From the NCBI GenBank assembly GCA_964604915.1, contig CAZSAA010000001.1:11645-75644 (forward strand): a stretch of 64,000 bases of DNA. The letters are read 5' to 3'. The translations under genes were made by a program, and so were the position numbers. A model generated the notes under the pieces. It searched no databases, had not been told where the DNA came from, and saw nothing but the letters and a program-made list of their open reading frames with translations. Source of the stretch: CAZSAA01 sp964604915. GTDB taxonomy: Bacteria; Patescibacteriota; Patescibacteriia; Patescibacteriales; UBA12465. Numbering within the stretch: the first letter of the stretch is position 1; the number at the start of each line of letters is the position of its first letter. Positions 59,098-64,000 of this stretch are shown one piece after another.

Positions 59098-60525
59098 TTA
59101 ATAACTTTTGGCGAAAAGCCAATCGTTCTTGGCCGGTTTTCCGGTGATGAAGCATTTTTTGTTCTTGGGCGCTTGCCCATCCTTGTCCTTGAGACAGACG
59201 CGGGAAACCATGCCGAATTTTTCCTTGAGCAGCTTCTCGCTCTCGGCGTCCTCGCTCCAGCTCGCTTCGAACCAGCCCTGCCTATCATCTATCTCATCAA
59301 TGCTCTCGATACGGTATATATGGGAATTAGCGAAATCCAAGGCCTGCTTATACAAGTTAAAATGGATATCACCCATCAGTTTCTCAAGGTACCGATCCAG
59401 TTCGCAGAGCGTAGTACCATCCTTCTCATTAGTATCACGGCGAAATACACTAACCAAACCTTCTTCTACTTCTTTAGGGCCGATCTCGAGCCGGACCGGC
59501 ACTCCCCTCACCTCCCAATAATTGAACTTGAAACCGGGTGTAAGGCCATCGCGTTCATCGATCTTTACCCGATACTTCTTAGCTAAGTCTTCCTTGATCT
59601 TGCGGCAATGAGCCAGCACCTTTTCCCGCCCGGCATCATCCTTATATATCGGGACGATAGCGATCTGGATAGGAGCGATGTTCGGGGGCAGACGTAGGCC
59701 GTTGTCATCACCGTGGACCATGATAGCTGCGCCGACGCAGCGCCAGGACAAGCCCCAGCTATTCTGATGACAAAGGTGGCTTTCGCCATCCGCGCCAAGA
59801 TAGTTCACGTCGAATACTTTGGCAAAATTGGTGCCAAGATAGTGGCTAGTACCGCCTTGGATCGCCTTGCCGTCCCTGGCCATCACCTCCACGGTGGTAG
59901 TCATCACGGCGCCGGCGAACTTCTCATTCTCAGATTTGCGACCGGAAAACGCCGGGATACCCATAAACTGATAGGTTTGGCGGTATATGTCTAACATCTT
60001 CCAGACTTCTTCCCTAGCTTCCTCTTCACCGGCAAAAGCGGTATGTCCTTCCTGCCAGAGGAATTCACTCCAGCGCAAGAAAGCGCGCGGGCGCTTCTCC
60101 CAACGGACGACGTTCGCCCACTGGTTGAGGCGCAGCGGCAGATCCTTATAGCTCTGGATCCACCTGGCATATGTCTTGTACATCGCCGCTTCGCTGGTGG
60201 GGCGCACGGCTAGCTTATTCTTCAATTCTTCCCCGCCACCGTGGGTAACGATCGCCAGTTCCGGCGCGAAGCCCTCGACATGATCCTTTTCCGCCATCAA
60301 GTTCTCAAGCGGCACGAAAATCGGGAAATATACGTTCTCCACGCCATCTTCCTCTAGCTTGCGCGACAATTCCGCTTTGACTAGCTCCCAGATCTTGAGG
60401 CCGTACGGACGGATGATGCCGCAACCGCGGACTTCGGAAGATTCGGCTAATTCCGCTTCCCGAACCACGTCCTGATACCACTGGGGAAAGTCTTGGCTTT
60501 GCTTAGTGATGTTGTTTTTAGCCAT
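59098..60525 (-). CDS. proS: Prolyl-tRNA synthetase, archaeal/eukaryal-type short form
   Basis: A 475-aa ProRS without the roughly 180-residue editing insertion of typical bacterial ProRS. Class II motifs are VRPTSEAAMYKTYARWI, the NQWANVVRWEKRPRAFLRWSEF region and GLSWRCVGAAIMVHGDD. The C terminus has a zinc-binding-like tail ending in WLFAKSY, as in archaeal/eukaryal-type enzymes. It is first in an operon with mreBCD. Confidence 0.96.
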   Translation of the reverse strand: MAKNNITKQSQDFPQWYQDVVREAELAESSEVRGCGIIRPYGLKIWELVKAELSRKLEEDGVENVYFPIFVPLENLMAEKDHVEGFAPELAIVTHGGGEELKNKLAVRPTSEAAMYKTYARWIQSYKDLPLRLNQWANVVRWEKRPRAFLRWSEFLWQEGHTAFAGEEEAREEVWKMLDIYRQTYQFMGIPAFSGRKSENEKFAGAVMTTTVEVMARDGKAIQGGTSHYLGTNFAKVFDVNYLGADGESHLCHQNSWGLSWRCVGAAIMVHGDDNGLRLPPNIAPIQIAIVPIYKDDAGREKVLAHCRKIKEDLAKKYRVKIDERDGLTPGFKFNYWEVRGVPVRLEIGPKEVEEGLVSVFRRDTNEKDGTTLCELDRYLEKLMGDIHFNLYKQALDFANSHIYRIESIDEIDDRQGWFEASWSEDAESEKLLKEKFGMVSRVCLKDKDGQAPKNKKCFITGKPAKNDWLFAKSY

Positions 60526-60584
60526 AAAATCAATGCATTTACCTCTATACTAACTAAAATACCCTTGAGTGTAAAGGTACTGAT

Positions 60585-60613
60585 ATTATAGCAGGATATG
60601 GGGCGATAAACAA
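60585..60613 (-). promoter_or_regulatory. Promoter of the proS-mre operon
   Basis: Minus strand: TTGTTT (60608-60613), 17-nt spacer, TATAAT (60585-60590). The leader to proS is about 55 nt. The -35 box touches the T run of the ruvA terminator. Confidence 0.7.
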
Positions 60614-60640
60614 ACGAAAAAGCCCGGAAAACCGAGCTTT
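60613..60640 (-). terminator. Intrinsic terminator after ruvA
   Basis: On the minus strand, AAAGCTCGG pairs with CCGGGCTTT (9 bp, one G-U) with loop TTTT, then a T run. It ends the U32-ruvA operon just before the proS promoter. Confidence 0.75.
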
Positions 60641-60646
60641 ATATCC

Positions 60647-61231
60647 TTATCTTATTTTATTTTTCCCCATTGCCTTAAGTGCCTCCTTCACCCTTTGTGC
60701 GCCGTCAGTAACGGCAGGCGGGACTTGGGATAAGGCTTCCCGGGCTTCGGATAATGAATAGCCAAGTGCCATCAAGGCGTCGAGATCATCCCCGAAAGAA
60801 GTGCCTGAAGATAGGCTCAGCCCAGCGATAGACTTAGCTACCTTCCCCTTCAATTCCAAAACTAATCTCTCCGCCGTCTTCTTCCCTATCCCGCTCACCT
60901 TGGTAAGGAGCGAAGCGTCACCGCGGGCTACCGCTTCTCGGACGTCATCGAGCGAAGCGGCGGACATGATGCCGAGGGCGGATTTAGGGCCAACGCCGGA
61001 AACCGATAGCAATGACTGGAAGAATCCTAGTTCCTCCAGGTTACGGAAACCATAAAGGTCGCTCGCTTCCTCGCGGACGATATGATGGATATAGGTTTCA
61101 AAATCCTGGCCTTTCCTCACTTCCGAGTGGATGCCTTCGGGCAAAAAAACCTGGTAACCGACGCCCGACACTTCGACGATAGCGTAGTTTAATCCTTTAT
61201 CTTTGATTGTACCGTGCAGATAAGCGATCAT
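60647..61231 (-). CDS. ruvA: Holliday junction branch migration protein RuvA
   Basis: A 194-aa RuvA. OB domain at the start (MIAYLHGTIKDKGLNYAIVEVSG), two helix-hairpin-helix motifs (GVGPKSALGIMSA and GIGKKTAERLVLELKGK), and the C-terminal domain DALMALGYSLSEAREAL that contacts RuvB. It overlaps the U32 gene by 4 nt. No ruvB or ruvC is in the window. Confidence 0.97.
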   Translation of the reverse strand: MIAYLHGTIKDKGLNYAIVEVSGVGYQVFLPEGIHSEVRKGQDFETYIHHIVREEASDLYGFRNLEELGFFQSLLSVSGVGPKSALGIMSAASLDDVREAVARGDASLLTKVSGIGKKTAERLVLELKGKVAKSIAGLSLSSGTSFGDDLDALMALGYSLSEAREALSQVPPAVTDGAQRVKEALKAMGKNKIR

Positions 61232-62475
61232 AGCTTTTTCCTGGTTAATATGGCGCCTGCGGGAATGTCCTTCCCCGAAATAGATAGGCGGACAATACGG
61301 CTACCCCCGCCGCCGTGGGCTTCGGTCAACGTTTCCCCACCTATAGCGTCATGCATCTTGGTTATCTTCTTTCTAATTATATCATACCCGGGCAAGATTA
61401 TCTCCACCTTCATCCCGACCTTGAGAGTATTGTGCACCTGGACAAAGATATCGCCGGTTTTTTTGGTCCAGTCCGAGACCGGGGCGACAACCTGGCCGCA
61501 GAACTCCCAATCGCTTTTCTCCGCTGCCAAGTCTGTCTTCTCTTCCCCTCTCCCGCTGAGCAAAAAGCCGGTAGAAAAGCCGCGGTTGACTAACTTAGTC
61601 CTAAGTTCCTTTTCCAAGCGGCGGCTTTCCCGGCGGAAAACGACTGCGTCCCCGGAAAAAAGAATATCGATAGCGCGACGATATGCCCCGGAAACCAGGG
61701 CTTGATAGTATACGCTCTTCGCTCGGCCTTCGATCTTGAAGCTGCTAATACCAGCGGCAATAAGTTCGTCCAGATACCTAATGAGACAGAGATCCTTGGA
61801 GTTGAGGATGTATGTACCGTTTTCTTCCTCAACGATTTCGCCTTGCTCGTGATTCTTGGCTTGGACGGAGTATTCGAACCGGCAGGCTTGGGCGCAATCA
61901 CCCAAGTTACCGCTGCGATCCGTCAGCCATTTTGACAGGAAACAGCGACCGGAATAGGCCATACACATAGCGCCATGGACGAAATATTCAAGTTCCAGTT
62001 TAGGACAGGCCTGATGGATGAGGCATATATCCTCAAGCGACGCTTCTCGTCCGAGCACTACCCGCTTGACGCCCTGGCGATACCAGAACTTAGCCGCTTC
62101 CGCGTTGATGCAGTTGGCTTGGGTGGAAAGATGGATCCTAGCTTCTGGCCAATATCGCCAGACTACCGCCATAATGCCTGGATCAGCCACGATGAGAGCG
62201 TCGGGAGAGAGTTTTTTTATCTTCTTTATTGCCGCAGGTAAGTCGGCAAAATGCCGGTTATGGGCGATGATATTGAGCGTAACATATGCTTTCTTTTTTC
62301 GGGAATGGGCCAGCGCTATCCCCTCTTCCAGACTATCCCAATCGAAATCGTTGATGCGGGTGCGCAAAGAATATTCCGGTAGACCGAGATAGGCGGCATC
62401 CGCTCCGAATAGGAAAGCGGTCTCCAGCTTAATGATATTTCCCGCCGGAGCGACTAGTTCTAATCTTTTATTCAT
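61228..62475 (-). CDS. U32 family peptidase-like protein, probable tRNA hydroxylation (TrhP/YegQ-like)
   Basis: About 415 aa from the ATG giving MNKRLELVAPAGNI; two ATGs further upstream are possible. The U32 signature lies in EYFVHGAMCMAYSGRCFLSK followed by NLGDCAQACRFEY, with four cysteines that in TrhP-type proteins bind an iron-sulfur cluster. TrhP makes 5-hydroxyuridine in tRNA; the protease name is historical. Co-transcribed with ruvA. Confidence 0.9.
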   Translation of the reverse strand: MNKRLELVAPAGNIIKLETAFLFGADAAYLGLPEYSLRTRINDFDWDSLEEGIALAHSRKKKAYVTLNIIAHNRHFADLPAAIKKIKKLSPDALIVADPGIMAVVWRYWPEARIHLSTQANCINAEAAKFWYRQGVKRVVLGREASLEDICLIHQACPKLELEYFVHGAMCMAYSGRCFLSKWLTDRSGNLGDCAQACRFEYSVQAKNHEQGEIVEEENGTYILNSKDLCLIRYLDELIAAGISSFKIEGRAKSVYYQALVSGAYRRAIDILFSGDAVVFRRESRRLEKELRTKLVNRGFSTGFLLSGRGEEKTDLAAEKSDWEFCGQVVAPVSDWTKKTGDIFVQVHNTLKVGMKVEIILPGYDIIRKKITKMHDAIGGETLTEAHGGGGSRIVRLSISGKDIPAGAILTRKKL

Positions 62476-62572
62476 CTTATTATCTTTTTTCATACTAACT
62501 TCATGATAGCCTAAGAACGAGATTAGCAAAAGAGATAAGCCTCACCCAACGGAAATCCCGCTATCATCCATT

Positions 62573-62620
62573 TAAATTAGTATACTCGCAAGGATTATAC
62601 CTCACGAGTATACTAATTTA
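62573..62620 (-). promoter_or_regulatory. 16-bp inverted repeat around the -10 box of the U32-ruvA operon (candidate operator)
   Basis: Arms 62573-62588 (TAAATTAGTATACTCG) and 62605-62620 are perfect reverse complements with a 16-nt spacer. The spacer contains minus-strand TATAAT (62594-62599). Each arm also holds its own palindrome, AGTATACT, so two dyad sites lie about 32 nt apart, three helical turns. A protein bound here would cover the promoter. The fold could also form a hairpin in RNA, but there is no terminator T run toward a gene that needs one. Confidence 0.6.
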
Positions 62621-62723
62621 TTTTCGACAGTTTTTTATCTTATATTATATAAATTTTTCAATATAAATAGGTGCGGAAAAAGTAGCCTAGACTACCAACC
62701 TTGACTATGCAATTGTACAAATT

Positions 62724-62752
62724 TTGACAAAAGAACATACTTATGATATATT
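62724..62752 (+). promoter_or_regulatory. Consensus promoter of the sigma4-alphaCTD gene
   Basis: TTGACA (62724-62729), 17-nt spacer, TATATT (62747-62752). The upstream DNA (62630-62670) is very A/T-rich. The leader of about 35 nt has no Shine-Dalgarno sequence and ends in a motif shared with the gene at 18969. Confidence 0.85.
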
Positions 62753-62794
62753 TTTTCGATAGTTAAAATTATTGAACCTTTAAAACTTAAAAAA

Positions 62795-63829
62795 ATGAAT
62801 GATAGCAGAAAGTTTTCCGCAGCGAAAAACCAACTGATTCAACTTTTAATCCTTGGAATGCCTCCCGCTATAATAACGGCCTATTTTCAAATAAGCAACT
62901 CAACTTGTTCTAACTACATTAAGAAATTGAGGGGAAACGGGGAATGGAGCCAGAAGCCTGTTAGATTTCTAGAAAGTATAAATAATGTTTTAAAAACATT
63001 TGTGCTTATAAGACAAAGACTGACCGTTGTCGAAGAGATAGACCGCCAAAGATTACAAGTTACGATTGAGAAAGTTCTTCAGTTCCAGAGAATTATGGAA
63101 ATTTTAAAAATTTCTATAAATTCACTCTACAAATTGACCCAGTTAGGGTTTTCTCCAGAAGTACCGAAGGGATACAGAAATTTAATTAAGGCTATTTTAC
63201 CTCGCGACAATAGGGCTAGCGGTCTGGGAGACGGCGAAGAACGATCCATTTTGTTTAGGCACCTGACTTCCGAAGGCCTCCAAATCGGCGACACTGAAAA
63301 TACATGGTTTTATCCCATGATTGATAACATTATTTCAGAGTATGCTCGCGATTTAAGGGATTCAATCAGGCCAACTTTTGGAATTAATGTCGTAGACAGA
63401 GTGGAATATATGTTTTCTACGCTGACCGATAGAGAAGCTGAAATACTAAGAAAATTTTTTGGCGTTGGTTGTGAAGCCATTACGCTCAATCAGATCTCTG
63501 ATGAAATAGGGCTAACTTTCGAAAGAACGCGTCAAATTAAGGAAAAAGCCCTTAGAAGATGTGGCGCGGACAGTAGGATAAAGTTTCTATTTAATCCCGT
63601 GCCGCTGCCAGCTCCACCTGTGCCAACAGCATCAATGACTACCCCGATTGAATCCCTGGATATTTCCGTAAGAGCCTTTAATAATTTAAAGGCAGCTGGC
63701 ATAAATATCGTGGAAGAACTTGTTCAATTGAAAAGAACGGATCTTCTTAAGCGGGGTAATATCGGTAAGAAAACTATTGATGAAATCGAGGAAGTGCTCA
63801 AACGGCACAATCTGGGATTTCAAGACTAA
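62795..63829 (+). CDS. Fusion of a sigma-70 region 4-like domain and an RNA polymerase alpha C-terminal domain
   Basis: 344 aa. Residues about 8-45 look like a helix-turn-helix (MPPAIITAYFQISNSTCSNY). Residues about 55-200 are helical and unassigned. Residues 204-258 match sigma region 4.2 (LTDREAEILRKFFGVG, then LTFERTRQIKEKALRRC). A Pro-rich linker (265-278) follows. Residues 284-342 match the alpha-CTD. E. coli DNA-contact residues R265, N268, G296, K298 and S299 correspond to R293, N296, G324, K326 and T327. It stands alone with a consensus promoter. RpoA in this window lacks a CTD, so this protein could supply promoter contacts in trans. Region 2, needed for a full sigma factor, is not seen. 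Confidence 0.9.
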   Translation: MNDSRKFSAAKNQLIQLLILGMPPAIITAYFQISNSTCSNYIKKLRGNGEWSQKPVRFLESINNVLKTFVLIRQRLTVVEEIDRQRLQVTIEKVLQFQRIMEILKISINSLYKLTQLGFSPEVPKGYRNLIKAILPRDNRASGLGDGEERSILFRHLTSEGLQIGDTENTWFYPMIDNIISEYARDLRDSIRPTFGINVVDRVEYMFSTLTDREAEILRKFFGVGCEAITLNQISDEIGLTFERTRQIKEKALRRCGADSRIKFLFNPVPLPAPPVPTASMTTPIESLDISVRAFNNLKAAGINIVEELVQLKRTDLLKRGNIGKKTIDEIEEVLKRHNLGFQD

Positions 63830-63850
63830 TGGATCCTCCTCCCTGCACTC

Positions 63851-63881
63851 AAAAAGCCACCCTTTCAGGGATGGCTTTTTT
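63851..63881. terminator. Bidirectional intrinsic terminator
   Basis: Stem AAAAAGCCA with TGGCTTTTT plus CCCT/AGGG (one bulge), loop TTC, with T runs on both strands. It serves the sigma4-alphaCTD gene and the HtpX-like gene on the other strand. Confidence 0.85.
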
Positions 63882-63945
63882 CATACAGGGCTTCCTTTCT
63901 CGTTCATAAAAAGACCACTCAATAAATTAGCGTCTCTTTTTTCTT

Positions 63946-63999
63946 CTACCCCAAATTCATCTTTCTCAGCTTCTCCACCCTCTCCTTGATAGGCGGATG
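63946..63999 (-). CDS. htpX: C-terminal fragment of an HtpX-like M48 protease
   Basis: The last 17 codons of a minus-strand gene that enters from the right edge: HPPIKERVEKLRKMNLG then TAG. HPP.xxR...L is the usual end of HtpX (M48 membrane protease). Only the tail is visible, so the call is tentative. Confidence 0.6.
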   Translation of the reverse strand, partial: HPPIKERVEKLRKMNLG

Positions 64000-64000
64000 A

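Noticed and set aside
1..64000. CRISPR array, insertion sequence, prophage or rRNA
   Set aside because: No regularly spaced direct repeats, transposase, integrase or phage structural genes, and no rRNA sequence, were recognised. The only tandem repeats are in the coding sequence of the 977-aa protein.
1..64000. Recoding of UGA as glycine, as in some Patescibacteria
   Set aside because: Several genes end in TGA at family-typical lengths (for example murG and mraY), no in-frame TGA occurs in conserved genes, and RF2 is encoded.

Overview
The window looks like a piece of a Patescibacteria (Candidate Phyla Radiation) genome, probably Parcubacteria-like. This placement is inferred from gene content, since there is no rRNA gene. 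The support is the compact operons with 4-nt overlaps, a shortened AlaRS, an RNA polymerase alpha subunit without its C-terminal domain, a short archaeal/eukaryal-type ProRS, a DUF2304-glycosyltransferase block, several large membrane or repeat proteins of unknown function, and ribosomal proteins with odd low-complexity tails. TGA is used as a stop and RF2 is present, so the standard bacterial code applies. Few starts have a Shine-Dalgarno sequence; many have AT directly before ATG, and several promoters imply leaderless mRNAs. The sequence is a scaffold with three N runs (7292-7301, 12340-12439, 41019-41028).

Layout. Positions 1-13.1 kb (minus): a str-S10-spc super-operon read right to left, rpsL-rpsG-fusA-hypothetical-tuf-rpsJ-(structured gap)-rplC-rplD-rplW-rplB-rpsS-rplV-rpsC-rplP-rpmC-rpsQ-rplN-rplX-rplE-rpsZ-rpsH-rplF-rplR(start). 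13.2-17.9 kb (minus): a sensory operon with two related single-domain response regulators, a HAMP-PAS histidine kinase and two membrane-tethered solute-binding proteins, with no permease. 17.9-24.9 kb: a site-2 protease, rpmB, a HExxH protein, a membrane coiled-coil protein, comEC, a candidate structured small RNA, prfB and a HEPN-like gene pair. 24.9-29.3 kb (minus): the alpha operon infA-rpmJ-rpsM-rpsK-rpsD-rpoA-rplQ-rplM-rpsI behind a consensus promoter and a candidate attenuator. 29.4-40.3 kb (minus): a cell-wall operon, membrane protein-mraY-ftsW-murG-murC-murB-alaS-977-aa repeat protein. 40.4-53.4 kb: a degenerate PilB-like protein, glycosyltransferases, a nucleotide-sugar enzyme, a subtilisin-like protease and a first MreB. 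53.4-62.5 kb (minus): U32-ruvA, then proS-mreB-mreC-mreD-sugar kinase-RmlC-like-HIT-rmlB-response regulator-large membrane protein. 62.7-63.8 kb (plus): a protein joining a sigma-70 region 4 module to an RNA polymerase alpha C-terminal domain. The right edge holds the tail of an HtpX-like protease.

The most interesting link is between the two ends of the window. RpoA (26123-26920) ends in an acidic/lysine tail and lacks the alpha-CTD. A separate protein (62795-63829) carries an alpha-CTD with the DNA-contact residues intact, fused to a sigma region-4-like helix-turn-helix. This suggests, by inference, that promoter-upstream contacts may have moved to a stand-alone factor. Other leads are the structured RNA near 22.4-22.5 kb, the tethered binding proteins beside a histidine kinase, the 13-repeat solenoid protein, the HEPN-like pair, a 16-bp inverted repeat around a -10 box, and leaders in the ribosomal-protein operons.
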